The notes under the pieces are model-generated. The model made no database searches. It was not told the origin of the DNA and saw only the letters and a program-made list of their open reading frames with translations. The position numbers and the translations under genes are program-made. This document shows, in pieces, positions 45,219 to 53,092 of a stretch of DNA of 64,000 nucleotides; position 1 is the first letter of the stretch; each line of letters opens with the position of its first letter. The DNA is from Sphingobium fontiphilum (lineage in GTDB: Bacteria; Pseudomonadota; Alphaproteobacteria; Sphingomonadales; Sphingomonadaceae), in the NCBI RefSeq assembly GCF_014196635.1, contig NZ_JACIEB010000004.1:284083-348082 (forward strand), read 5' to 3'.

Positions 45219-46133
45219 TTATCCATGTTCCCAGCCGAGGCGCGCGGGCAAGGGCATGACCGCGCCGTCGATCATCAGCGTCAGGCCGCCACCCGCGCGC
45301 AGATGGCCCACCGGGATGGCGGCGACGGGCGGGCGCATGGCGGCGGGCATGGCGAAGAGCAGTTGATAATCATCGCCGGCGCTGGCCGCCGCGATCATCA
45401 CCGCGCTGCTCCCCCCGCGCGTCCTTTCGACCGCCGGGGACAGGGGGATATGGTCGATGACGACGGCCAGGCCGCTGGCCGCGCCCATGCGGGCCGCGTC
45501 GATCAGCAGCCCGTCGGAAATATCCATCATCGCGCTGACGTGCGGGGCGAGCAGCGCCCCTTCGGCCAGGCGCGGGCGCGGGCGGCGATAGGCGTCGACC
45601 AGCGGGCCGGATGCGGCCGGATCGGCGCGGGCGAGGTCAAGGCCGACGCCCGCGTCGCCCACCGGTCCGGTGACGTAAAGCCGGTCGCCCGCCTGCGCGC
45701 CGCCGCGCGCGGGCACGGCGCCGGCCGCTTCGCCGATGGCGGTCAGGCTGACGCTGCGCGGCGCGCCCGTCGGCATCTTCACCGTGTCGCCGCCGAGCAG
45801 CGGCATGGCGTGGCGATTGAGCGCCTCGCCCAGTCCCTCCAGAAAGCCGCTATCCCAGTCATCATCGCCCGACAGCGCATAGTTGAGCAGGCAGCCTATC
45901 GGGCGCGCGCCTTTGGCCGCCAGGTCCGACAGGTTGACCGCCGCCAGTTTCCACCCGACCGCATCGGGCGGATCGGTGGGGAGGTAATGGACGCCCTCCA
46001 CCATCGTATCGCTGGTCAGCACCAGCTGGCTGGCGGGCAGGTCGAGCACGGCGGCATCGTCCATCAGCCCGCGCGCGGCCGGATCGTCCGCCAGCAGGCG
46101 CAGCAGCGTTAGGAATCGGGCTTCGGCGGACAT
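45219..46133 (-). CDS. thiL: Thiamine-monophosphate kinase
   Basis: A 304-residue PurM-like kinase making thiamine pyrophosphate. DDAAVLDLPASQLVLTSDTMVEGVHYL, VNLSDLAAKGARPIGCLL, LLGGDTVKMP and MMDISDGLLIDAARM are the standard motifs; the C-terminal ASAGDDYQLLFAM closes the active site. It lies downstream of nusB (78 bp), the common nusB-thiL pair. A perfect hairpin GCCGGGCGC-ATC-GCGCCCGGC at 45065-45085 lies 130 bp past its stop, before the hppA promoter region. Confidence 0.95.
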   Translation of the reverse strand: MSAEARFLTLLRLLADDPAARGLMDDAAVLDLPASQLVLTSDTMVEGVHYLPTDPPDAVGWKLAAVNLSDLAAKGARPIGCLLNYALSGDDDWDSGFLEGLGEALNRHAMPLLGGDTVKMPTGAPRSVSLTAIGEAAGAVPARGGAQAGDRLYVTGPVGDAGVGLDLARADPAASGPLVDAYRRPRPRLAEGALLAPHVSAMMDISDGLLIDAARMGAASGLAVVIDHIPLSPAVERTRGGSSAVMIAAASAGDDYQLLFAMPAAMRPPVAAIPVGHLRAGGGLTLMIDGAVMPLPARLGWEHG

Positions 46134-46211
46134 GCGAATGGCCTCCGTGGTCGGGCTTCGCGTTAAGGGCGCAACCTAGAGCGTCAGCAGGCGAAGGGCC
46201 AACGGCAAATG

Positions 46212-46658
46212 CTATGTCCGCACATCCTTCGCCACGGCGTCAAGCAGGCCGTTGACGAAGCCCGCCTCGCGCTTGTCGTAAAAGGCGTGGGCGACATCGA
46301 CATATTCGCTGATGACGCTGCCGGTCGGCACATCCCTGCGCGCGATCAGTTCATAGGCGCCCGCGCGCAGGATCTGGCGCATTGGCCTGTCCAGTCGCTC
46401 AAGGCTCCACCCCTTGGACAGGCGGGCGGCGATCAGCGCGTCGATTTCGTCGCGGCGCTTGTCCACGCCCGCCACGATGTCGTCGAAAAAGCCCTCTTCG
46501 GCGGGCGTATAGGTCACGTCCTCGATGGTGGCGCCCAGCCGGTGCTGGTGGAATTCGTGCAGCAGGACGGGCAGGGGCGTGCCCTCCATCTCGATCTGGT
46601 AGAGCGCCTGCACGGCGGCCAGACGCGCGGCGGAGCGGGATTTGGAGCGGTCGTTCAT
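46212..46658 (-). CDS. nusB: Transcription antitermination factor NusB
   Basis: A 148-residue all-helical RNA-binding protein: SAARLAAVQALYQIEMEG opening, DRPMRQILRAGAYELIAR and VISEYVDVAHAFYDKREAGFVNGLLD, the last being diagnostic. It acts with NusE in rRNA antitermination. The gene lies 21 bp after hisD and before thiL. Confidence 0.96.
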   Translation of the reverse strand: MNDRSKSRSAARLAAVQALYQIEMEGTPLPVLLHEFHQHRLGATIEDVTYTPAEEGFFDDIVAGVDKRRDEIDALIAARLSKGWSLERLDRPMRQILRAGAYELIARRDVPTGSVISEYVDVAHAFYDKREAGFVNGLLDAVAKDVRT

Positions 46659-46679
46659 GGCGGTCCCCCTACTCCAGCC

Positions 46680-47969
46680 TCAGGGCAGGCGCAACGCCAC
46701 CGAAGCGGCATGGGCGGGCAACCCTTCCGCTTTCGCCAGCGCCACGGCGGCCGGGCCGATGGCGGCGATGGCGGCGGGCGTCAGGCTCAAAAAGCTGGTG
46801 CGCTTCATGAAGTCGAGCACCGACAGGCCCGACGAAAAGCGCGCGCGGCGGCCGGTGGGCAGCACATGGTTGGGCCCGGCGACATAATCGCCGACCGCTT
46901 CGGGCGTCATCCGGCCGAGGAACACCGAGCCTGCATGGCGGACCCGCGCGAACAGCGGCTCGGGATCGTCCACGGCCAGTTCCAGATGTTCGGGCGCGAG
47001 GCGATCGACCAGCGGCATCGCTTCGCCAAGGTCGCCGACCAGGATGATCGCGCCATTGGCGTCCCAGCTTGCGCGGGCGACGGCGGCGGTCGACAGCGCC
47101 GGAATCTGGCGCTCGACCGCCTGCGCGACGGCGTCGGCAAAGGCCGCGTCGTCGGTAAACAGGATCGACTGGCTGGTCGGGTCATGCTCCGACTGGCTCA
47201 AAAGATCGGCGGCGGTCCATTCGGGGTCGTTGCGGCCATCGGCCACCACGACGATTTCGGAAGGGCCAGCGACCATGTCGATGCCGACCACGCCGTAAAG
47301 CTGGCGCTTCGCCTCCGCCACCCAGGCGTTGCCGGGGCCGGTGATCACATCGACCGGGCGGATTTTGTCCGTGCCATAGGCGAGCGCGGCGATGGCCTGC
47401 GCCCCGCCGACGCGCCAGACTTCCTCTATCCCCGCGATATGGGCGGCGGCCAGCACCATCGGGTTGATGTCACCGCCCGGCGTCGGCGTGACGATGGCGA
47501 TGCGCTCCACCCCCGCGACCTTGGCGGGGATGGCGTTCATCAGCACCGAACTGGGATAGGCGGCGCGCCCGCCGGGCACATAAAGGCCCGCCGCGTCGAC
47601 CGCGCTCCACCGCGCGCCCAGCCGCACCCCGGCGGCGTCGACGCCGTCGCTGTCCTGCGGCTTCTGCTTTTCGTGATAGGCAGCAATCCGCGCGGCGGCG
47701 AGTTCCAGCGCGTCGCGCAGCTCGGTCGAAATCCCATGGAGCGCGGCGCGCGTTTCGGCCGGGGTCACGGCCCAGCCGCTGGCGTTCAGGTCGTGCCGGT
47801 CGAAGCGCTGCGTATAGTCGGCGAGCGCCGCGTCGCCCTCCGCGCGGACGCGCTTGAGGATCGCGGTCACATCGCGCGACACATCCTCGTTCGCTTCGCG
47901 CCGGGCGTCGACCAGCGCGGTAAAGGCGGCGGCGAAACCGGGGTCGCGGCTGTCGAGCCTAAGCGGCAT
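46680..47969 (-). CDS. hisD: Histidinol dehydrogenase
   Basis: A 429-residue zinc enzyme catalysing the last two steps of histidine synthesis. [52 protein letters not shown] and [15 protein letters not shown] are signature segments; [14 protein letters not shown] [14 protein letters not shown] and [18 protein letters not shown] follow. The start overlaps the hisG stop by 11 bp. Confidence 0.97.
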   Translation of the reverse strand: MPLRLDSRDPGFAAAFTALVDARREANEDVSRDVTAILKRVRAEGDAALADYTQRFDRHDLNASGWAVTPAETRAALHGISTELRDALELAAARIAAYHEKQKPQDSDGVDAAGVRLGARWSAVDAAGLYVPGGRAAYPSSVLMNAIPAKVAGVERIAIVTPTPGGDINPMVLAAAHIAGIEEVWRVGGAQAIAALAYGTDKIRPVDVITGPGNAWVAEAKRQLYGVVGIDMVAGPSEIVVVADGRNDPEWTAADLLSQSEHDPTSQSILFTDDAAFADAVAQAVERQIPALSTAAVARASWDANGAIILVGDLGEAMPLVDRLAPEHLELAVDDPEPLFARVRHAGSVFLGRMTPEAVGDYVAGPNHVLPTGRRARFSSGLSVLDFMKRTSFLSLTPAAIAAIGPAAVALAKAEGLPAHAASVALRLP

Positions 47970-48621
47970 CCCTGACCTCCACGGCGCGGCGGAAGGCGTC
48001 GACCAGCGGGACCAGTTCGGCCGAGTGCATCTTGAACGCGGCGCGGTTGACGATCAGGCGCGCGGAAATGGGCATGATGACCTGCGTTTCAACCAGGCCA
48101 TTGGCCTTCAGCGTCGCGCCCGACGAGACGAGATCGACGATGCGCCGCGACAGGCCGAGCGAGGGGGCCAGTTCCATCGCGCCGTTCAGCTTCACGCATT
48201 CCGCCTGAACCCCGCGCGCTTCGTAATATTTGCGGGTGAGGTGCGGATATTTGGTGGCGACGCGGACATGGCTCATCGCGCTCTCGTCCTCGCCCTCCAG
48301 CCCCGCCGGTTCAGCGACCGACAGGCGACAATGGCCGATATTGAGGTCGACGGGCGCGTAGAGTTCGGAATAGTCGAACTCTTCCACCACGTCCGAACCG
48401 ACGATGCCGATCTGCGCCGCGCCATGGGCGACGAAGGTGGCGACGTCGAAGGCGCGCACGCGGATGATCGACAGGTCGGGCCGGTTGGTGGCAAAACGCA
48501 GCGCCCGGCTCTTCTTGTCATGGAACGCCGCCTCCGGTTCGATACCGGCTTTGGCGAGCAGCGGCAGCGCCTCATCGAGGATGCGGCCCTTGGGAATGGC
48601 GAAGGTGAGCGAGCGAGTCAT
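47959..48621 (-). CDS. hisG: ATP phosphoribosyltransferase (short form HisG)
   Basis: A 220-residue catalytic subunit starting [22 protein letters not shown], with [12 protein letters not shown] and the PRPP loop [15 protein letters not shown]. It lacks the C-terminal regulatory ACT-like domain of the long form (about 290 residues), so it should need HisZ, which is not in the window. First step of histidine synthesis; first gene of hisG-hisD-nusB-thiL. Confidence 0.95.
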   Translation of the reverse strand: MTRSLTFAIPKGRILDEALPLLAKAGIEPEAAFHDKKSRALRFATNRPDLSIIRVRAFDVATFVAHGAAQIGIVGSDVVEEFDYSELYAPVDLNIGHCRLSVAEPAGLEGEDESAMSHVRVATKYPHLTRKYYEARGVQAECVKLNGAMELAPSLGLSRRIVDLVSSGATLKANGLVETQVIMPISARLIVNRAAFKMHSAELVPLVDAFRRAVEVRDAA

Positions 48622-48688
48622 GACGCGCGGGCCTTACGCGCGGGTGCGCGAAAGGGCAAGGATTTGGGGGGCAATGCCAGGCCGACGA

Positions 48689-48982
48689 CTATTCGGCTGA
48701 TGTCATTCGCCGATGGTTATGGCCACAATGACCGCATATCCTGCGCGGCCACATGGTCTGCCATGCGATGAACTTCTTGCTGCTTCTGAATGGTGAAAGT
48801 CCACATTCTGGGCAACGCAGCAGGAACATCGGCACCAATCCATGAGCGACCCAAAATGTGCCAGCTATCCAAGAGCCATCCGGTCCAAAGTGTCGTTCAA
48901 TGAACGTCAACCAAATCGGAAATGTGAAAAATAGCAGCCAGACCCAAGCCATAAATAGCCAAGACCGGGCATACAACGACAT
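48689..48982 (-). CDS. Small membrane protein with C-terminal zinc ribbon
   Basis: A 97-residue protein I do not recognise. Two hydrophobic segments (residues about 8-26, WLLFFTFPIWLTFIE region, and 40-56, AGTFWVAHGLVPMFLL) precede a Cys4 ribbon: LRCPECGLSPF and RRICGHCGHNH. The pattern suggests a membrane-bound zinc finger or rubredoxin-like knuckle facing the cytoplasm. ATG 48982 begins 4 bp after the mnmA stop, and TGAGG overlaps that stop as a possible Shine-Dalgarno, so it is likely cotranscribed with mnmA. Its bases are less GC-rich than its neighbours. Confidence 0.6.
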   Translation of the reverse strand: MSLYARSWLFMAWVWLLFFTFPIWLTFIERHFGPDGSWIAGTFWVAHGLVPMFLLRCPECGLSPFRSSKKFIAWQTMWPRRICGHCGHNHRRMTSAE

Positions 48983-48986
48983 AGCC

Positions 48987-50093
48987 TCAAGCCGCCTGCG
49001 CCATCACGCCTTGGGTGCTGGCGATCCAGCCGCCGCCCAGCACGCGGTCGCCCGCGTAGAGGACAGCCGCCTGTCCCGGCGCGACGCCATATTCGGGGGC
49101 GTCGAAGATCAGTCGGTCGCCATCCAGCCGCGCGGGGACGGGTTTGGCCATGGAGCGGACCTTGGCCGTCAGCGGCCCGCTGAAATCGCCGCCCAGCCAG
49201 TTGATGTCGGAGAGGATCGCGCCCGACACGGCGAGCGCCGCCTTTGGCCCCACGATCACGCGGCGGCCTTCCGCATCCAGCCGCACGACATAGAGCGGAT
49301 CGGGCTGGCCGCCAATTTCCAGTCCCTTGCGCTGGCCGACCGTATAGTGGATCAGCCCCTTGTGCCGGCCGAGCGTGCGGCCGTCGACATGCACGATGTC
49401 GCCGCCTTCATCGGCGTCGGGGCGCAATTTCCGTACGATCTTCGCATAATCGCCATCGGGCACGAAGCAGATGTCCTGGCTGTCGGGCTTCAGCGCCACC
49501 GACAGGCCCAGTTCGGCCGCGATTTCGCGGACCTGCGGCTTGGGCAGGCCGCCAAGAGGAAAGCGCAGATAGTCGAGCTGCGCCTGGGTGGTGGCGAACA
49601 GGAAATAGCTCTGGTCGCGGGCGGGATCGGCGGCGCGGTGGAGTTCAGCGCCAGCCGCGCCCTTCACCCGCCTAACATAATGGCCGGTGGCCAGGCAATC
49701 TGCGCCCAGATCGCGGGCAATCTGGAACAGGTCCGTGAACTTCACCCCCATGTTGCACTTCACGCAGGGTATGGGGGTGCGCCCGGCCATATATTCGTCG
49801 GCAAAGTCGGCGATCACGGAATCGCGAAAGCGGCTTTCATAATCGAAGACATAATGGGCGATGCCGATGCGGTCGGCGACGGCGCGCGCGTCGCGTATGT
49901 CCTGCCCCGCGCAGCAACTGCCCGTGCGGCCGACCGCCGCGCCATGATCGTAGAGTTGTAGCGTCACGCCGATCACCTCCGCCCCGGTCCTTGCGGCGAG
50001 CGCGGCGACGACGCTCGAATCGACACCGCCCGACATGGCGACGACGATGCGGCGCCCCGAAAGGGGTGATGGAAGATCGAAAACAGGCTGCAT
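48987..50093 (-). CDS. mnmA: tRNA-specific 2-thiouridylase MnmA
   Basis: About 368 residues. The PP-loop [16 protein letters not shown], the catalytic cysteines in [11 protein letters not shown] and [20 protein letters not shown] and [17 protein letters not shown] are family markers. It thiolates U34 of Lys, Glu and Gln tRNAs. ATG 50093 was chosen; 14 residues of possible N-terminal extension lack a Shine-Dalgarno. Confidence 0.96.
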   Translation of the reverse strand: MQPVFDLPSPLSGRRIVVAMSGGVDSSVVAALAARTGAEVIGVTLQLYDHGAAVGRTGSCCAGQDIRDARAVADRIGIAHYVFDYESRFRDSVIADFADEYMAGRTPIPCVKCNMGVKFTDLFQIARDLGADCLATGHYVRRVKGAAGAELHRAADPARDQSYFLFATTQAQLDYLRFPLGGLPKPQVREIAAELGLSVALKPDSQDICFVPDGDYAKIVRKLRPDADEGGDIVHVDGRTLGRHKGLIHYTVGQRKGLEIGGQPDPLYVVRLDAEGRRVIVGPKAALAVSGAILSDINWLGGDFSGPLTAKVRSMAKPVPARLDGDRLIFDAPEYGVAPGQAAVLYAGDRVLGGGWIASTQGVMAQAA

Positions 50094-50219
50094 GATCCGC
50101 CATATAGGGCGCAAAAGCGCGCTTTTCCAGCGCAATTAACCGGGCTTTCACCCGGCCCTAACAGGGAATGACCGGGCGATTTACCGACCCTTATGCATTG
50201 CCCGGCTATGGAGTCGGTC

Positions 50220-50519
50220 ATGGATCTGACTTTTACGCGCAGGGGTGGCCTGATGGCCGGACAGCTTCAGCCGGTTCGCCGGTTGCGGGTGCCCGCCGCA
50301 TCCTTCCTGATCGCCAGGGCGGCCGCCGCGCAGGCGGCCAGCCCCACGGCGAGCGCGGTCGCCCATGTCCTGCGGGGGCAGGATCAGGGCGACGACTGGG
50401 TCCAGGAACTGGCGCATATTTTTGCGCCGCGTTCCGGCGGCATGATCGAAGCCGTTGCGTCCGGCGGTTGTTTTAATCCGACGATCGCCAGTCGTTTAGG
50501 TGTGGGGCAACCAAGATGA
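50220..50519 (+). CDS. Hypothetical protein upstream of sciP
   Basis: A 99-residue frame starting at ATG 50220, 6 nt after GGAG. The product is Ala-rich, amphipathic and unlike any family I know (RRLRVPAASFLIARAAAAQAA, DDWVQELAHIFAPRSGG). The helical Ala/Arg N-terminal half and a Gly-rich end could be a small regulatory or flagellar protein, but composition alone cannot prove coding. It is divergent from mnmA and precedes sciP by about 100 bp. Confidence 0.45.
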   Translation: MDLTFTRRGGLMAGQLQPVRRLRVPAASFLIARAAAAQAASPTASAVAHVLRGQDQGDDWVQELAHIFAPRSGGMIEAVASGGCFNPTIASRLGVGQPR

Positions 50520-50623
50520 AGGTCGCGTTTACCTTCGCGCTTTAGCCCATGTTCAGGGCTGATGCGGATAAGGGGATGCGCAACTGAATTCGGCGAAATG
50601 CCAGTGCCGCTGCTGAGGTGAGA

Positions 50624-50923
50624 ATGATTGAGAACCAGAAAATAAGGCCTGCACAGGTCGTCGGGCCGCTGGGTGAACCGCTGACGCTGGACAGCCTGCC
50701 CCCGCGCAACACCACGCGCTGGGTCGTGCGGCGCAAGGCCGAAGTGGTTGCGGCCGTCAATGGCGGCCTGCTGACCGTCGACGAGGCGTGCGAACGCTAT
50801 GACCTGACGCTGGAGGAGTTCGCCGGCTGGCAACGCGCGGTCGACCGTTCGGGCATGCACGGCCTGCGTGTCACGCGCATCCAATATTACAAGACTCTCT
50901 ACGAACGGCAGCAGAAATACTGA
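50624..50923 (+). CDS. sciP: SciP-like CtrA inhibitory protein (DUF1153)
   Basis: A 99-residue DUF1153 protein: VVGPLGEPLTLDSLPP, RWVVRRKAEVVAAVNGGLLT and VDEACERYDLTLEEFAGWQ, the helix-turn-helix that in Caulobacter SciP blocks CtrA-dependent transcription. HGLRVTRIQYYKTLYER closes the domain. GAGG lies 5 nt before ATG 50624. Its presence means CtrA-type cell-cycle control in this organism. A strong terminator follows. Confidence 0.9.
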   Translation: MIENQKIRPAQVVGPLGEPLTLDSLPPRNTTRWVVRRKAEVVAAVNGGLLTVDEACERYDLTLEEFAGWQRAVDRSGMHGLRVTRIQYYKTLYERQQKY

Positions 50924-50944
50924 TCGGCCATTCCATGGCATGAC

Positions 50945-50983
50945 GAAAGGGCCGTCCGGCTACAGGAGCCGGGCGGCCCTTTC
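50945..50983 (+). terminator. Intrinsic terminator after sciP
   Basis: Sixteen-bp stem GAAAGGGCCGTCCGGC / GCCGGGCGGCCCTTTC (one G-U pair) with loop TACAGGA, then GATTCATTTGC. It is positioned 22 bp after the sciP stop. Confidence 0.75.
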
Positions 50984-51015
50984 GATTCATTTGCTTCCGT
51001 TCCGCCAGCGTATCG

Positions 51016-51040
51016 GGAACCGTTTTTCCTTATCCTCGTT
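51016..51040 (+). promoter_or_regulatory. EcfG-type (general stress sigma) promoter
   Basis: GGAAC (51016-51020), 16-bp spacer, CGTT (51037-51040) matches the alphaproteobacterial EcfG consensus GGAAC-N16/17-CGTT. The predicted start would be about 51047, giving a leader of about 36 nt before the YeaQ-like gene. PhyR-EcfG control of this stress-membrane protein family is consistent with the gene's annotation. Confidence 0.7.
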
Positions 51041-51082
51041 CTTTACTCCAGACAGTCGGGGGCACAGGCTGGGAGTAAGGAA

Positions 51083-51337
51083 ATGGGTATCATTCTCTGG
51101 TTGGTCGTCGGCGGCATCATTGGCTGGCTCGCGAGCATGGTCATGCGCACCGACGCGCAGCAGGGCATTTTGCTGAATATTGTCGTGGGTATTGTCGGCG
51201 CTTTCATCGGCGGTCTGATCTTCAGCGGCGGTTCGATCAATGATGGTTTGACGACCTACAGCTTCCTCGTCTCGCTGGTCGGCGCCATCATATTGCTGGC
51301 GATCGTCAATCTCGTGCGTCGCGGATCGGTGCGTTAA
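51083..51337 (+). CDS. GlsB/YeaQ/YmgE family stress membrane protein (EcfG-linked)
   Basis: An 84-residue three-helix membrane protein of the transglycosylase-associated family: LWLVVGGIIGWLASMVMR, ILLNIVVGIVGAFIGGLIF and VSLVGAIILLAIVNLVRR. The family is stress-induced in many bacteria; function is unknown. AAGGAA lies before ATG 51083. An EcfG-type promoter is immediately upstream and an intrinsic terminator follows, so it is a monocistronic stress gene. Confidence 0.92.
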   Translation: MGIILWLVVGGIIGWLASMVMRTDAQQGILLNIVVGIVGAFIGGLIFSGGSINDGLTTYSFLVSLVGAIILLAIVNLVRRGSVR

Positions 51338-51380
51338 TCGCTTCTCTCTGTCGAAGGCCCATCAGGCCAGCATCCCAAAA

Positions 51381-51408
51381 GCCCCGCCCGGCAAGGCGGG
51401 GCTTTTTT
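51381..51408 (+). terminator. Strong intrinsic terminator (bidirectional)
   Basis: GCCCCGCC / GGCGGGGC 8-bp stem with loop CGGCAA, followed by TTTTTT; AAAA on the other side gives a T-tail in reverse too. It separates two convergent YeaQ-family genes. Confidence 0.92.
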
Positions 51409-51416
51409 GGCTATAT

Positions 51417-51662
51417 TCAGCGCCGTCCGGCGAACGCGCGATATATCGCCAAAACGGCTACCGAACCCAATATGGCGGCGATCAGCCCGGCCTGGTCCTC
51501 TGTCCGGTAAAAGCCCGCAAGGCGGCCGACGAAACCGGCCAGCAGCGCCCCGGCGATACCCAGCAATATGGTGATGACGCATCCGCCCGGATCGCGCCCG
51601 GGCATGATCCAGCGGGCGATGGCGCCGGCGATCAGCCCGATGAAGATCCAGCCCAGAAACAT
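51417..51662 (-). CDS. Second GlsB/YeaQ/YmgE family membrane protein
   Basis: An 81-residue paralogue of the upstream gene: FLGWIFIGLIAGAIARWIMPG, then GGCVITILLGIAGALLAGFVGRLAGF and GLIAAILGSVAVLAIYRAF. GRDPGG after the first helix is typical. ATG 51662 follows GGAGG by 8 nt; upstream in-frame starts (51677, 51728) are less likely. It converges on the 51083 gene across a shared terminator. No EcfG motif was found upstream of this copy. Confidence 0.9.
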   Translation of the reverse strand: MFLGWIFIGLIAGAIARWIMPGRDPGGCVITILLGIAGALLAGFVGRLAGFYRTEDQAGLIAAILGSVAVLAIYRAFAGRR

Positions 51663-51849
51663 AAGACATCCTCCCATGTGTCCTTTAAGGACGTTGCAGG
51701 GCTTTAATCCCGCCATAGCCGTGCCCAATTGTCAAACCAATGCCCGCGAAGGCGGCGGTGGGCCGCGATAATTGGGGCTTGAGCAGGGTGATCTATTTAT
51801 ATAATACAGCATCGAACAGGGGGCGGCGGTGCCCGCCGCATCGAACGGA

Positions 51850-53022
51850 ATGTCTATGAATTACGAAACGCATCTCGCCAGTGATCACGCCTTCGATCCT
51901 TCGGGCGACAGCAAGCGGCGGCGACGGTTGATAATTACGGCCAGCGTTGCGGGGATCATTGTGCTTGTCGGCGCTTATGTGGCGATGCGGGTTGGCGGAT
52001 CGGAAACGGCAACCGCCGGTCCTTCGACGCAGGCGCCGGTGGTGACGGTGATTTCGCCGGGGCAGACCGGCGTCGACCGCGTTGTGACCGCCACGGGATC
52101 GCTGGCGGCGCGGGTCGACATGCCCGTAGGCGTCGTGGGCGAAGGCGGCGAAGTGCGCCGGGTTCTGGTTCAGCCGGGCGACTGGGTCGGCGCGGGACAG
52201 GTTCTGGCGGTGATCGAACGGTCGGTTCAGTCGGAACAGATCAAGTCGCTCGCCGCGCAGGTTGAGGTCGCTCGCGCCGACGCCAAGCTGGCGCAAGCTC
52301 AGCTTGATCGCGCCAAATCGCTGGTCGGGCGCGGATTCATCAGCGCGGCTGACATCGATCAGCGCACGGCGACCCGCGATGCTGCCGTCGCGCGCGTCAA
52401 CGTCGCCGCGGCGCAACTGGGCGAGCAGCGCGCCCGCACCGGCAGGCTGGACGTGCGCGCGCCGGCCGCCGGGCTGGTGCTGACCCGGGCGGTCGAGCCG
52501 GGCCAGGTTGTGGCGGGCGGCACGGGCGTCCTGTTCCGTCTGGCCAAGGGCGGCGAGATGGAAATGCTGGCGCAGGTCAGCGAAGCCGACCTGCAGTCGC
52601 TGCGCGTGGGCAACGGCGCGACGGTGACCCCGGTGGGCGGGACCGATAAATTCGCCGGCCGGGTGTGGCAGGTGTCGCCCGTCATCGATCCCCAGACCCG
52701 CCTCGGCGTTGTGCGAATCGCCATTCCCTATGACCGGGCGATCCGTCCGGGCGGCTTTGCTGCGGCGACCATCGTCAGCGGATCGGGTCAGGCGCCGGTG
52801 TTGCCGGAATCGGCCGTGCAAAGCGACGACAAGGGCAATTACGTCTATATTGTGGGCGCGGGCAACAAGGTCGAGCGGCGCGGCGTGACCGTCGGGCAGG
52901 TGTCCGACGCTGGCGTCGCCGTGACGAGCGGCCTTGCCGGTTCTGAAAAGATCGTGGCTTCGGCCGGCGCGTTCCTGGCCCCGGGCCAGGTGGTCAGGCC
53001 TGAAAAGGCGCAGGCGCGCTGA
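51850..53022 (+). CDS. RND efflux membrane-fusion protein
   Basis: About 390 residues of the HlyD/AcrA family: N-terminal membrane anchor (LIITASVAGIIVLVGAYVAM) without a lipobox, lipoyl-like VLVQPGDWVGAGQVLAVIE, coiled-coil hairpin (LAAQVEVARADAKLAQAQLDRA, residues about 130-190), second lipoyl half LDVRAPAAGLVLTRAVEPGQ and a beta-barrel domain. ATG 51850 or 51856. A TATAAT-like hexamer sits at 51799. It bridges the RND pump encoded next to an outer-membrane factor not in the window. Confidence 0.93.
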   Translation: MSMNYETHLASDHAFDPSGDSKRRRRLIITASVAGIIVLVGAYVAMRVGGSETATAGPSTQAPVVTVISPGQTGVDRVVTATGSLAARVDMPVGVVGEGGEVRRVLVQPGDWVGAGQVLAVIERSVQSEQIKSLAAQVEVARADAKLAQAQLDRAKSLVGRGFISAADIDQRTATRDAAVARVNVAAAQLGEQRARTGRLDVRAPAAGLVLTRAVEPGQVVAGGTGVLFRLAKGGEMEMLAQVSEADLQSLRVGNGATVTPVGGTDKFAGRVWQVSPVIDPQTRLGVVRIAIPYDRAIRPGGFAAATIVSGSGQAPVLPESAVQSDDKGNYVYIVGAGNKVERRGVTVGQVSDAGVAVTSGLAGSEKIVASAGAFLAPGQVVRPEKAQAR

Positions 53023-53092
53023 TCGGCCCCCCGGCCCGGCGCCGGGGCGAAAACAGCTAATGGCCGGCAGGTCTGGCAGAAAGACGCAGTTG

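Noticed and set aside
46209..47975. 588-codon frame on the plus strand
   Set aside because: Antisense to nusB and hisD, both certain genes.
51799..51804. TATAAT hexamer ahead of the RND fusion-protein gene as a sigma-70 promoter
   Set aside because: The best -35 candidate TTGAGC is only 14 bp away, too short a spacer for a confident call.
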